A stretch of 64,000 nucleotides of DNA from Sphingosinicella sp041916975 (lineage in GTDB: Bacteria > Pseudomonadota > Alphaproteobacteria > Sphingomonadales > Sphingomonadaceae): contig NZ_JAYRYK010000001.1 in NCBI RefSeq assembly GCF_041916975.1, positions 2,542,001-2,606,000 of the forward strand. The letters run 5' to 3'. The notes below the pieces were generated by a model. It worked only from the letters and a program-made list of their open reading frames with translations, was not told the DNA's origin and ran no database searches. Shown here piece after piece: positions 25,974 through 34,269 of the stretch. Position 1 is the first letter of the stretch; the number at the start of each line of letters is the position of its first letter. Made by a program: the position numbers and the translations under genes.

Positions 25974-26999
25974 ATGCGCGATCCTCTGGCTGTTCTGGCC
26001 GAACTCGAAGCGGGACAGCCGCTGACGACTGCGGTGAGCCTCGAAAAATGGCGGCTGGCCACACCGTTCGTCATTGCGCGCGGTGCGCAGGATGTGGTGG
26101 ACCTGCCGGTTGTCAGCCTCACGACGCAAGGCCAGATGGGGCGCGGAGAATGTTGCCCTGTGCCGCATTTCGGCGAAAGCACGGAATCGGTTCTCTCCGA
26201 GATCAGCCGGCTTCTGGAGGCGCTTGCGAACGGTGCGCGCTGGTCGGAACTGCATGACCATGTTCCTGCCGGTGCCGCGCGCAACGCTGTCGATTGTGCA
26301 TACTGGGATCTGATGGCGAAGGTGCGCGGTATGCCGGTCTGGAAGCTTCTCAGCCTGGGCGAACCGGTACCCGTGGAAACGGCCATGACCATCAGTCTCG
26401 GACCTCCCGACGCGATGGCGGAAGCCGCGCGGGGCGTTTCGGGTCATCATATGCTCAAGATCAAGCTTGGTCCGGAGCAGGTGGAAGAAACCATGGCTGC
26501 CATTCGCATGGCTATTCCCGAAAAGCATCTGATCGTGGATGCGAACGAAGCATGGCATGTATCACAGCTCGGAGCGTACATGGCCGTGCTTTCGCGCCAT
26601 GGTGTCCTGATGCTCGAACAGCCATTAGCCGCCGGGCAGGACGATGCCCTTGAGTGTATGACGCGCCCCATTCCCGTGGGCGCGGACGAATCCGTTCATG
26701 TCGTGGCCGATCTCGAAATGGCGTCGCGTCGCTACGATGTCGTGAACATCAAGCTCGACAAGAGTGGGGGGCTGACGGAGGCAGTCCGGTTGCTGCGCCG
26801 CGCGGCCGATCTGAAGCTGGATGTGATGGTCGGCTGTATGCTCGGCACCTCGATGGCGATGGCGCCGGCGATGTTGCTTGCGCCGCATTGCCGCTTCGTC
26901 GACCTGGATGCGCCTCTGCTTATGGGGTCGGATCGGTTCCCCGGGCTCAACTATCATGACGGATGGATCGATCCTCCGTCGCCTCATCTTTGGGGGTAA
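25974..26999 (+). CDS. dgcA: DgcA-type N-acetyl-D-glutamate racemase / dipeptide-epimerase fold
   Basis: A 341-residue enolase-superfamily enzyme of the muconate-lactonizing/dipeptide-epimerase group. Catalytic residues are Lys162 and Lys164 (LKIKLG), metal ligands Asp189 (VDANEAW), Glu215 (LEQPL) and Asp238 (GADES), and the second base Lys260 (IKLDKSGG). Alone it could be an L-Ala-D/L-Glu epimerase. The next gene, however, is a DUF1611/DgcN protein, and this pair matches the described DgcN-DgcA route in which N-acetyl-D-glutamate is converted to the L form. The ATG at 25974 is preferred; a GTG two codons earlier is possible. Confidence 0.8.
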   Translation: MRDPLAVLAELEAGQPLTTAVSLEKWRLATPFVIARGAQDVVDLPVVSLTTQGQMGRGECCPVPHFGESTESVLSEISRLLEALANGARWSELHDHVPAGAARNAVDCAYWDLMAKVRGMPVWKLLSLGEPVPVETAMTISLGPPDAMAEAARGVSGHHMLKIKLGPEQVEETMAAIRMAIPEKHLIVDANEAWHVSQLGAYMAVLSRHGVLMLEQPLAAGQDDALECMTRPIPVGADESVHVVADLEMASRRYDVVNIKLDKSGGLTEAVRLLRRAADLKLDVMVGCMLGTSMAMAPAMLLAPHCRFVDLDAPLLMGSDRFPGLNYHDGWIDPPSPHLWG

Positions 27000-27061
27000 C
27001 ACGCGGTGTTTCACGAACATTGGCTGCGCCGCACCGACCCCCTCGCTTCTGGAGACCTCAA

Positions 27062-28051
27062 ATGAAAATCAAAACGCCCTACCTGTTGTTCATTGGCGAT
27101 GCGAAGCACGCGAAAACAGCCTTCGGCGTGCGGGACTGGCGGCCGGAGCAGGCGCTGGCCCAGTATCGCTATCCTGCCTCCATGATCGATCTTGGTCTTC
27201 CGGACATGGACTTTGCCGAAGCCCACAGAAACGGCGCGCGGACCATGCTCCTCGGGAGCGCTCCGGCCGGCGGCATCCTTCCGGAGGCCTGGGTCGACGA
27301 TATCATTTCAGCGCTGCGGGCAGGGCTCGACATCGCCAGCGGTCTCCACACCAGGCTGAACGACCATCCGCGCATCAAACCGGTGGCGGATGAACTCGCA
27401 CGCTCGCTCTGGGATGTGCGATACCCGAGAAAGACATTCTCGATAGGCGCTTTCGAGAAGCGTTCCGGAAAGCGTCTGCTGACCGTAGGGGCGGATTGTG
27501 CGGTCGGGAAAAAATACACGGCCCTCGCTATCGAAAAGGCGCTGCGCGCCAGAGGTGTCGATGCCGATTTTCGGGCAACCGGCCAGACGGGTATTCTTAT
27601 CGCGGGCAGCGGAATTGCCATCGATGCCGTGGTGGCAGACTTCATTGCCGCGGCGGCAGCCGAACTGTCCCCCTCTGCGGCTGACGATCACTGGGACATT
27701 GTCGAGGGGCAAGGTGCGCTCTTTCATCCGGCTTATGCCGGTGTGACGCTGGGCCTGATTCACGGGACACAGCCTGAAGCGATGATATTCTGCGCTGATC
27801 CTTCCAGAACCCGTCTCGGTGATTTCGAGCTCTACCCGCAACCGGGCCTGAAAGAGGCGATTGCGCGCTACACCGAGGCCGCAAGGCTTACGAACCCTGC
27901 CGCACGGGTTGCCGGGATCAGCCTGAACACATCGTCTATGGAACCGGAAGCGGCAAAGGTGTTGCTACTGGAATATTCGCAGCGAACCGGCTTGCCTTGC
28001 ACGGACCCCATACGATTTGGCGTTGAAGAGCTGGTTGACGCCTTCGTGTGA
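27062..28051 (+). CDS. dgcN: DgcN-type D-glutamate N-acetyltransferase (DUF1611)
   Basis: A 329-residue DUF1611-family protein. It has the characteristic start PYLLFIGDAKHAKTAFGVRDW, the SGLHTRL and DVR segments, and a P-loop-like GADCAVGKKYT at 143-153 in the second half. Members described as DgcN acetylate D-glutamate with acetyl-CoA. The ATG at 27062 has GGAG seven bases upstream. It directly follows dgcA and the permease, forming a compact D-glutamate recovery operon. A paralogue, about half identical by eye, lies at 58,807-59,817. Confidence 0.85.
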   Translation: MKIKTPYLLFIGDAKHAKTAFGVRDWRPEQALAQYRYPASMIDLGLPDMDFAEAHRNGARTMLLGSAPAGGILPEAWVDDIISALRAGLDIASGLHTRLNDHPRIKPVADELARSLWDVRYPRKTFSIGAFEKRSGKRLLTVGADCAVGKKYTALAIEKALRARGVDADFRATGQTGILIAGSGIAIDAVVADFIAAAAAELSPSAADDHWDIVEGQGALFHPAYAGVTLGLIHGTQPEAMIFCADPSRTRLGDFELYPQPGLKEAIARYTEAARLTNPAARVAGISLNTSSMEPEAAKVLLLEYSQRTGLPCTDPIRFGVEELVDAFV

Positions 28052-28080
28052 GCGATTCTCCAGCAGATGGTCAATGACAT

Positions 28081-28219
28081 GCTTGGAAGCCAGCCTCCAG
28101 CCGTGCGGGCTGCTGCCGTACAAATAGAGGCCGGCCGTCATTCCAGAGGACAGGTGTGTAACCCCCGAACGCTTACGGGCTTCCCTGATCGCGCGATCGA
28201 CTTTCCTTGTTTGCAGCGC
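28081..28219 (-). pseudogene. Possible tyrosine-integrase N-terminal remnant
   Basis: On the minus strand this stretch reads QTRKVDRAIREARKRSG ... SSGMTAGLYLYGSSPHGWRL, which resembles the arm-type binding start of P4-like integrases (usual pattern LTxRKVE...DGGGLYLxVxPxGxKSW). The frame continues only to about residue 93 and no catalytic domain follows. The match is by eye and weak. Confidence 0.3.
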
Positions 28220-28222
28220 TTT

Positions 28223-28354
28223 GTTTCCCTGTTCCCGAAACGGCAAATTCTACAGAAAAATGGCAGAAATCCAGTGCGCTTCGTAAGCTGTGCCGCATGC
28301 TTCCCGTGTTATTTCTCCAATTTTCCCTGTAAATTCCTGTAGAACAGGGAAAAT
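28223..28354. repeat. TTCCCTGT repeat cluster with 11-bp inverted repeat
   Basis: TTTCCCTGTTCCC occurs at 28224-36, and ATTTTCCCTGT (28320-30) faces ACAGGGAAAAT (28344-54) as a perfect 11-bp inverted repeat with a 13-base spacer that itself holds ATTCCTGT. Similar CCCTGT-rich runs are found beside integrases in alphaproteobacteria as I recall them; here the function (recombinase binding, replication or a leftover) is open. Confidence 0.4.
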
Positions 28355-28418
28355 ACTCCCTGAGACCCGCGCACCATAGACTGTGTTACGCACCATTCAG
28401 TGTTAAGGCGTTGATATA

Positions 28419-28443
28419 GAAGAGAAATTCTCTTCCTCCGCCA
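28419..28443 (+). other. tRNA-3'-end-like segment, possible attachment site
   Basis: GAAGAGAA-A-TTCTCTTC is a near-perfect dyad at 28419-35 running straight into CTCCGCCA at 28436-43. A sequence ending TTCCTCCGCCA resembles the CCA-terminated 3' end of a serine-type tRNA, the usual attachment target of tyrosine integrases. No tRNA body precedes it, so it would be a duplicated end only. Confidence 0.25.
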
Positions 28444-28639
28444 GAATATGGCCGAGTTTCCGGGGGTTTCGACCCTCGCTTCAAGCTCCTGCCAACAGCC
28501 TTCAGTCTCTGGCCGCAGATACGCCCTTCAGAAATGGCCCGTGTCTCCCGTCAGTAAAAACCCGGCCCCAGCTGCGATGCGCGATTGCTGCGCATCTGCT
28601 GCACGAATGATGCGATGATTCCGGTGTCTATTCTGCAAT

Positions 28640-28663
28640 AAAAAGGGCTCCATTCCGGAGCCC
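28640..28663 (-). terminator. Rho-independent terminator of the recombinase gene
   Basis: Read on the minus strand, GGGCTCC-GGAAT-GGAGCCC (28663 down to 28645) forms a perfect 7-bp stem and is followed at once by TTTTTATT. It lies 24 bases past the recombinase stop. Confidence 0.75.
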
Positions 28664-28686
28664 GATTTATTCGGAAATATCCCGCG

Positions 28687-29964
28687 TCAGATAAATCCGA
28701 GTTGCCGTCGCTGTTCTTCCCAGTCGGGTGAGAACGGAGTTGCGAGGAGTTTCTTCCGGGTCAGCGATGCGGGCTGCCGCCCTTCAAGGATTGCCGTGAC
28801 GATATCGGGCGCAAGATACGACTGACGCATCCTGTCGGCGAGATGGCCGCGGCAGCGCCCGAGCCGCGCTGCAATCTGCGCGAGTGATCCTTTTCCTTCG
28901 AGAACCGCTTGCCGTACGGCATGAGCCTCGGCGAGGAGATCGATCAGGTTCGAGTCCGTGTTCGTCGTTGCGGGCTCCGATCCAGGAAAGACCAGCTTGA
29001 TGACATGACCGCGTCGAAGGCGTTCGACCGGCGAGCTCAGTGTGTGGATCTGATCGCTTCCCGGCATCAGCGCGGAGAGGCAGACGCCGACGTCGATGTG
29101 ATTGTCGTGGAGATCAACGCGGGCAATGATGCGACGGAGTTCCTCGCGAAGATCTTCAGCGTTGGAAACCGCCAGTGTTTCTGCTGCCGCATAAGCTCGA
29201 TCGAGGCAGGCTTGCATCGCCATTGCATGTTGCGTGCCCGATGCTTCCTGAACGGCGGTGTCATCGCGAAGAAAATCCCTTACCCGCTGAATGACCATCT
29301 GTTCGAGGTCATGGGCGGGTACACGCATCGCATTGCCGTTCGTGCCCTGACGCTCCTGCGCATGGGTGATGTAGTAGCGATAACGCTTGCCCTGCCGGTT
29401 TGCGTATGAGGGTGTCATCCGCCGGCCAAGGCCATCGTGCAGCAATCCGGTGAGCAGGGCGTTCTGCTTGCCGTTGGACCGGGTTCGCCTCCGGGCTGCA
29501 TTCTCGATGAGCTTCTGTTGCACTGCGTTCCAGAGATCCTCGTCTACAATGGCTTCGTGCTCGCCTGGATACGTCTTGCCCTTGTGAACAATGAACCCGC
29601 GGTAGATCGGATTCTTCAGGAGATGGTAGAGACTGCCCCTGCGGAACGGGATGCCGCCGCGATGCGGACCACTCACCCGGTGCTGGATCTTGGTACGGAT
29701 GCCGGCGCGTTCCAGCTCATCGATCAGCGTGCCAGCGGAAGCGGTCCTAAGGTAGCGCTCCATGATGTCCCGGACCGTTGCCGCCTCACTCCCGACGACG
29801 TGCAGCTTCCGCTCCCGTACCTCGTAACCGAGCGGAACGGGCCCACCCATCCACAGGCCCTTCTTCTTCGATGCCGCAATCTTGTCTCGGATGCGCTCGC
29901 CGGTCACTTCGCGCTCGAACTGCGCGAAGCTGAGCAGCACGTTCAGGGTGAGCCGTCCCATGCT
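28687..29964 (-). pseudogene. Large serine recombinase, catalytic domain lost
   Basis: The surviving part begins at SMGRLTLNVLLSFAQFEREVTGERI, the last helix of the resolvase catalytic domain, and continues through the recombinase domain (GGPVPLGYEV ... SLYHLLKNPIYRGFIVHKGKTYPG) and the zinc-ribbon-like, coiled-coil C-terminal part to a normal end. The roughly 130 residues that carry the catalytic serine are missing. The open frame extends to an ATG at 30021, but the 19 extra residues (ending CDGFRAP) are unrelated to the family, so the true gene is broken at about 29,964. It cannot be an active recombinase. A terminator follows. Confidence 0.85.
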
Positions 29965-29972
29965 CGGGGCTC

Positions 29973-30350
29973 GAAAACCATCACACGCCGCACAGTGACT
30001 ACTTTTCAAAGATTTTCCCATATGAGGCTAAAGACATCGTCGTCGGACCAAATGAAGCCGACACGGTCTGGGACGACAGTGAGTTCCTGATCGCGGCGGA
30101 GTCAGGTTACCAAAGGCTGCCGGCGATGGAAGGTAAGGATCTCTGGTTCTGGGTTCCACCTGAGCGCTTCGTATGGCGGCGCGAAGGTGGCACGAGCCTA
30201 AATCAGCGAATGGACTATCTGCGCGCCCTCTCCGCAACTTCGCCGGAACTGAAAGCCGGACTTTTCGGCGGGAATCTTGATGGCCTGAACAAGATACTTC
30301 CGCAGCTCACGGAATTTCTCGCGAAGGTAGGCTCGTGCTACTCGTGGTAG
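29973..30350 (+). pseudogene. 3' fragment of an unrecognised gene
   Basis: An uninterrupted frame runs from the recombinase break to a TAG at 30350 (…FPYEAKDIVVGPNEADTVWDDSEFL … MEGKDLWFWVPPERFVW … LNKILPQLTEFLAKVG). No start codon with a ribosome site is found before ATG 30126, and the text reads as the end of a longer soluble protein. I do not recognise the family. It appears to have lost its 5' end in the same event that truncated the recombinase on the other strand. Confidence 0.5.
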
Positions 30351-30662
30351 TCATTGCGGGCTAACAAAGGCTGGATGCGGCTACGGACAGGACCTGCCGT
30401 TCGAAAGATTGGTCTGCAACGACTGCTTAGTCCCAATTTTTGCCATTCGCGCTACTCAACCAGCGCCTGAATGTACGGCAAGTTTCGACGAGCGCAATTC
30501 AGGCCGTGAACGTCCGGTTTTCAGGCGGAAGCGGTCGTTCATACTGGGTTGAAACGGCAGTATTTGACTGAGGTTTTCATCTGGAGCGAGCATTCCGGGA
30601 ATTGGCTAATCCCGGCCTTCCAGGGGAAGGCCGGGACGAGGCTAGGCAACTTGTACAAACGC
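30351..30662. other. Gene-free stretch
   Basis: About 310 bases without a convincing gene, lying between the truncated fragment and the end of the Gly/Ser-rich secreted protein gene. The only structure seen is the strong hairpin listed at 30611-30635. Confidence 0.5.
30611..30635 (-). terminator. 11-bp hairpin downstream of the Gly/Ser-rich gene
   Basis: CCCGGCCTTCC (30611-21) and GGAAGGCCGGG (30625-35) pair perfectly around a three-base loop, 28 bases past the stop at 30663. No uridine tract follows on the minus strand, so it may be a rho-assisted or stabilising hairpin. Confidence 0.5.
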
Positions 30663-31226
30663 TTAGTTCGCAGCGGATTTCGGTTCAGGACTCCGGGCTG
30701 CGGCAAGGGCGCCTGTCGCCGATCCTTCAGCGCTGCTGTTGCCGCTGACTTGGGCCGAACGGGCTGTGTCCACCGCGCTCCGCGCCGTGCCTTCGGCTGC
30801 GGCAGTGACTTCGCCGGCGAGGTTTCGCGCTGCGTCCGTGCCGACAGCCTGAATAGCGACGCCGGCACTGCGATCGATGCTGTGACTTGCAGAAAGTGCG
30901 CCGTTTCCGTCGACCAGCGTGCCCGCCGGTCCAACCGCGGAGGTTGCACTCGTCACTGTACCGGCAACCGTGCCTGCAAGGCCGGCGTTCGCGCTGGCGG
31001 AGCCGGAACGCGCGTCAACCGATCGGCTGGCTTCAGCGCTGCCCGAACCCGTGACCGATCCGGTGACGCTCTGGGTGGCCGAGCCAAGCGGGCCAAGAGA
31101 ACCGCCGAGCGATCCGGCGCCCCCGAGCGCGCCGTTCAGCGTGCCGCTGACGTTGCCGAGAAGCTGCGCATGGGCGGGCGCTGAAATCGCGGCAACAGCA
31201 AACGCTGTGATGATAATCCGTTTCAT
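30663..31226 (-). CDS. Secreted Gly/Ser/Ala-rich low-complexity protein
   Basis: A 187-residue protein with a clear signal peptide (residues 1-20, ending AHA) and a mature part made almost entirely of Gly, Ala, Ser, Thr and Val (SLGGSLGPLGSATQSVTGSVTGSG and similar), with no cysteine or enzyme motif. AAGGAGAA precedes the ATG. The mature start AQLLGNVSG is like the AQLLPGAVSQ of the neighbouring subtilase, and both genes carry the same ECF-type promoter element. It may be a surface or periplasmic stress protein, or the subtilase substrate; no family is recognised. Confidence 0.65.
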   Translation of the reverse strand: MKRIIITAFAVAAISAPAHAQLLGNVSGTLNGALGGAGSLGGSLGPLGSATQSVTGSVTGSGSAEASRSVDARSGSASANAGLAGTVAGTVTSATSAVGPAGTLVDGNGALSASHSIDRSAGVAIQAVGTDAARNLAGEVTAAAEGTARSAVDTARSAQVSGNSSAEGSATGALAAARSPEPKSAAN

Positions 31227-31275
31227 GAGTCTTCTCCTTCAGGGTCGGGGCCTGTTTGTGGCCCGTCAGAAGGAG

Positions 31276-31300
31276 AACGATCCCGGCTTCACGGTTCATC
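31276..31300 (-). promoter_or_regulatory. ECF-type promoter of the Gly/Ser-rich gene
   Basis: On the minus strand GATGAACCG, twelve bases, then CGTT lies 50 bases before the start codon. The same element and spacing occurs at the sigma factor/subtilase promoter (GATGAAACG-N12-CGTT). GAAC-like -35 and CGT-like -10 boxes are typical of ECF sigma factors. Confidence 0.6.
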
Positions 31301-31310
31301 CCGTGACGCT

Positions 31311-32615
31311 CTATTTTTTTACGAGGACATCTCCCGGCGCGTTGCGGCACGTCTTGCAGACGATGCCTCGGCCCACCTTGCCACGGCCAGGCACGGCTTC
31401 CGCACCGACTATGCGTTCACGTGCATCAGAAGAGCCGCTCGCAGCCGCAAAACGCGCGGCGACAAGCGGTGCGGCGAAAGACGTGCCGCGCACCTTCGCA
31501 TAACCCTCGCCAGGAAGTGCTGCCACCATATCAGCGCCGGGCGCTGCAAAATCGAGATGCCCTGCGCGTCCCGCTTCTAGGAGCGCCTTGTTGCGTGCAT
31601 CGACGCCGGTAACGGCGATAACACCGGGATAAGATGCCGGATACATCGCCGGCGCAGCGGGCCCGTCGTTCCCGACAGCCGCAACGATCGTGATTCCGCG
31701 CTGGCGGCTGACCTCTACGGCGCGCGCCAATAGTCGATTAGGCGGACCAACGAGGCTGATGTTGACGACCTCTGCGCCGCTGGCGGCAAGCCAGCCGAAG
31801 GCTCTTGATATCGCCTCAGCCGATCCAGACGCCGGATTTCCGCCATAGACGTCTGCGGCAAGAAGCGAGCGCCCGACGGCCGCGCCCCGGAAAGCGCCGT
31901 CCTTGCCCACAAGCAACGAGGCTATCGCGGTGCCGTGCCCGCTTGCCTGCGGCGCGCCCTGCACAAATCCACGCTGTGTGATGCGCGCATGTGAGAGAGC
32001 GGGATGCGCGGCGACACCCCCATCGATGATGCCAATCGGGCGCGCGGCAGGCAGCGCCGATGCGGCCATCGCCTTGCTCACCGCAATCAACGCGCCACCC
32101 GCCGGCTCAAACACGTGGTTCATTTCAAACTGGCCGTCAGGGGCAAGCCGGCTAAGACGCTTCAGCGCCTCACGCACAGTATCGCCTTTGGGCACGCCAA
32201 GAACATGAATGCGGATACCCAGGTCATGAAGGCCGCTTTCGCGCAGCACGGGAAACCCCGCCGCGCGCACCTGATCGAGCAGGGCAGGTGACGCATCGAT
32301 CGCGATGATTTCGCCGCGTCGTACCGGATTGCCATCGGCATCTGCCTCAAGCACATCGCGATTGGCGCGGATCAGCGCCTCAAGACGCGCGCGGCGTAGA
32401 TCGCGCAGGGACACACGGTCCAGCGCGTCCACGGTCCGCAGACCAAGTGTGTCGACGATGCCGCCGACGGTCTGTGGTGTGCCCCGCAGGGGCGAAAGCA
32501 CACCGCCCACCACTTGGCCGGGCAGTTGGCTCACAGCGCCCGGAAGTAACTGAGCCTGCGCACCGCTGCAAAGTAATGCTGCGGCCATCATCAGTGCTGT
32601 GGTTTGCCGTTTCAT
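31311..32615 (-). CDS. Subtilisin-like S8 serine protease, exported
   Basis: A 434-residue secreted protease. The signal peptide covers residues 1-21. An unusually long N-terminal part (to about 190, Gly/Leu-rich then basic) precedes the catalytic domain with Asp198 (GIIDGG), His227 (SGHGTA), oxyanion Asn315 (AVGND) and Ser379 (GTSFAAP). The triad is complete. The C-terminus ends VCKTCRNAPGD, with a CxxC pair. It is transcribed divergently from the ECF sigma factor from a shared palindromic promoter, so it is very likely a target of that sigma factor. Substrates may be misfolded envelope proteins or the neighbouring secreted protein. Confidence 0.85.
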   Translation of the reverse strand: MKRQTTALMMAAALLCSGAQAQLLPGAVSQLPGQVVGGVLSPLRGTPQTVGGIVDTLGLRTVDALDRVSLRDLRRARLEALIRANRDVLEADADGNPVRRGEIIAIDASPALLDQVRAAGFPVLRESGLHDLGIRIHVLGVPKGDTVREALKRLSRLAPDGQFEMNHVFEPAGGALIAVSKAMAASALPAARPIGIIDGGVAAHPALSHARITQRGFVQGAPQASGHGTAIASLLVGKDGAFRGAAVGRSLLAADVYGGNPASGSAEAISRAFGWLAASGAEVVNISLVGPPNRLLARAVEVSRQRGITIVAAVGNDGPAAPAMYPASYPGVIAVTGVDARNKALLEAGRAGHLDFAAPGADMVAALPGEGYAKVRGTSFAAPLVAARFAAASGSSDARERIVGAEAVPGRGKVGRGIVCKTCRNAPGDVLVKK

Positions 32616-32643
32616 GGTCGTTCCTTATAAATTTTTTCAGTCA

Positions 32644-32677
32644 TGGATGAAACGATGTGCGGCGAGCGTTTCATCCA
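32644..32677. promoter_or_regulatory. Palindromic bidirectional ECF promoter
   Basis: TGGATGAAACG (32644-54) and CGTTTCATCCA (32667-77) form a perfect 11-bp inverted repeat with 12 bases between. Because the element GATGAAACG-N12-CGTT reads the same on both strands, one site can serve the sigma gene on the plus strand and the subtilase on the minus strand. The arrangement implies sigma autoregulation. Confidence 0.65.
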
Positions 32678-32697
32678 CGAAGGTGAAAGGAAAAGGC

Positions 32698-33201
32698 TTG
32701 GAAGCGTTCGAAGAGGGCCTGACCGCAATGCTGCCGCGTCTGCGGCGTTTCGCGCATGGTCTGTCGCGCAGCGCGGTCGATGCCGATGATCTAACACAGA
32801 TCGCGGTCGAGCGCGCGTTGAAGGCGCGGGGGCAGTGGCAATCCGGCACGCGCCTCGATTCCTGGCTCTACCGCATCGTGCGCAATGCCTGGATAGACAC
32901 GGCACGTGCACGAAGCCGCGAAAGGGCGCGCACGCTTCCCGCCGAGGCAGGAGACCAGGTGGGACATGATCCCCGACCGGGGATCGAGGCTGGGATGGAC
33001 CTCCGCCTGCTCATGGCCGCGATGTCGCAATTGCCAGACGAGCAGCGCGAGGCCGTCTCGCTCGTGCTCATCGAAGGATTGGGCTACCGGGAGGCGGCGG
33101 AGGTTCTGGAGATTCCAGTCGGCACCTTGTCGAGCCGGCTGGTGCGCGGCCGCAATGCGCTGCTCGCGCTGGTGGGTGAAGGACGAAGCGATGATCGATG
33201 A
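32698..33201 (+). CDS. ECF-family RNA polymerase sigma factor
   Basis: A 167-residue sigma factor with region 2 (VDADDLTQIAVERALKARGQWQSG ... WLYRIVRNAWIDTAR) and region 4 (MSQLPDEQREAVSLVLIEGLGYREAAEVLEIPVGTLSSRL). The TTG at 32698 is chosen because AAAGGAAAAGG is directly upstream and the protein then has normal ECF length; longer frames would start inside the promoter palindrome. The anti-sigma gene overlaps its 3' end by 11 bases. Confidence 0.85.
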   Translation: MEAFEEGLTAMLPRLRRFAHGLSRSAVDADDLTQIAVERALKARGQWQSGTRLDSWLYRIVRNAWIDTARARSRERARTLPAEAGDQVGHDPRPGIEAGMDLRLLMAAMSQLPDEQREAVSLVLIEGLGYREAAEVLEIPVGTLSSRLVRGRNALLALVGEGRSDDR

Positions 33202-33904
33202 CGAAACCCTCTATGCCTATCTGGATGGCGAGCTTCCGCCGGAAGAGGCGCAGCGCATCGCGGCGGCGGTTGAGGCCGACCCTGCCCTGTCGGTGCGGTT
33301 GGAGGCGCAGCGCCGGCTGCGCGCGCGGCTCCGCATGGCTTTCGATCCCATTGCGAACGCGCCCGTGCCAGCCGGTATTGCTGCCATCGCGGGCGGTGCC
33401 AATGTCGCGGGCATTGGAGCAGCGCGTGCGGAAAGCGCACAACGGCGGGGCTTTGGCCTGCCGCAGTGGGCGGCCGTGGCCGCGGCGTTGGTCGCCGGTC
33501 TGTTCGGCGGTCATATGCTGGCGCAGCCGCCGGAGGCGCCGGCGGCGATGGAGGGCAATCACATGGTGGCGAGCGCCGCGATCGCGGATGCCCTCGATAC
33601 CCAGCTTGCCAGTGCCGGCGCTTCACCGCGTGCGGTTCAGGTCCGTCTGACCTTCCGGAATGCAGACGGCGATGTGTGCCGCACCTTTGATACGAGCACC
33701 ACCTCGGGTGTGGCCTGCCGCGAGAGCGATGCATGGACGATCCGCGCGCTCTTCGCTCACGACGGCCCAGCGGGCGGCACCTACCGCATGGCGGGAACTG
33801 CAAACGCAGCCGCGATGACCTATGTCGATGCCGTCATCGCTGGCGACCCTTTCGACGCCGAGATGGAGCGGCGCGCCCGGCAATCCGGATGGGCCAGTCG
33901 TTGA
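33191..33904 (+). CDS. Membrane anti-sigma factor
   Basis: A 237-residue protein. The N-terminal anti-sigma domain (MIDDETLYAYLDGELPPEEAQRI) is typical of RsiW/ChrR-like factors but lacks the HxxxCxxC zinc site. One membrane helix lies at about 93-111, followed by a periplasmic domain of about 120 residues containing CRTFDTSTTSGVACRESDAWTIR with two cysteines that could form a redox-sensitive bond. It overlaps the sigma gene by 11 bases and presumably holds the sigma factor at the membrane. Confidence 0.8.
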   Translation: MIDDETLYAYLDGELPPEEAQRIAAAVEADPALSVRLEAQRRLRARLRMAFDPIANAPVPAGIAAIAGGANVAGIGAARAESAQRRGFGLPQWAAVAAALVAGLFGGHMLAQPPEAPAAMEGNHMVASAAIADALDTQLASAGASPRAVQVRLTFRNADGDVCRTFDTSTTSGVACRESDAWTIRALFAHDGPAGGTYRMAGTANAAAMTYVDAVIAGDPFDAEMERRARQSGWASR

Positions 33905-34182
33905 AGCACGGTGCGCAAGGTATATGCCTTAGGCAGCGGCTATTTCTGGATACAACCACTCTGATGCGGCCAGCAGGCAATATATATAAATGGGAGGCTT
34001 TCAAGGAGCCCGTACAGCCACACTAACGTCAGCTCTGTTGGCGGAAAAAGTCAGACCGAACGGCAACTTCGCACGAGAATGCGGTCGTGCAAACGGCTCG
34101 CGCAGCTTCCCCAAATCAGCCCCCGCTTCTCACGCTGGCGTCCCGTTTCTGCTTGTGCCACCACTGCAATCGGGGGGTGCAT

Positions 34183-34269
34183 ATGGGCCACGTCTTCAAT
34201 TCTTATTCCGATCGGGACCTAGCGGTCGCCCGCCGGCCGGTTGATGCGCTGGAGGGTGCCGGCATAAGG
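34183..34269 (+). pseudogene. TIR-domain stub fused to the S9 hydrolase
   Basis: The first 29 or so codons read MGHVFNSYSDRDLAVARRPV followed by DALEGAGIR, which matches the opening beta-strand and helix of bacterial TIR domains (usual text DVFISYSRxDxxxARxLVxALExxGI). The frame then passes straight into a signal peptide (RRLILLLSLLVIAASPALAQ) that has nothing to do with TIR. This looks like the 5' end of a lost TIR gene joined to the hydrolase by deletion. Confidence 0.5.

Larger units (their letters stand above)
28052..28686. other. Gene-free scarred region before the recombinase
   Basis: About 635 bases with no intact gene. It holds a possible integrase-start remnant, clustered TTCCCTGT/ACAGGGAA motifs, a tRNA-3'-end-like segment, and the recombinase terminator, each listed separately. 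The mixture is what the edge of a decayed integrative element looks like. Confidence 0.5.

Noticed and set aside
28223..28354. TTCCCTGT cluster considered as a CRISPR-like array
   Set aside because: The repeats are only 8-11 bases, in both orientations and unevenly spaced, without spacers of constant length or cas genes.
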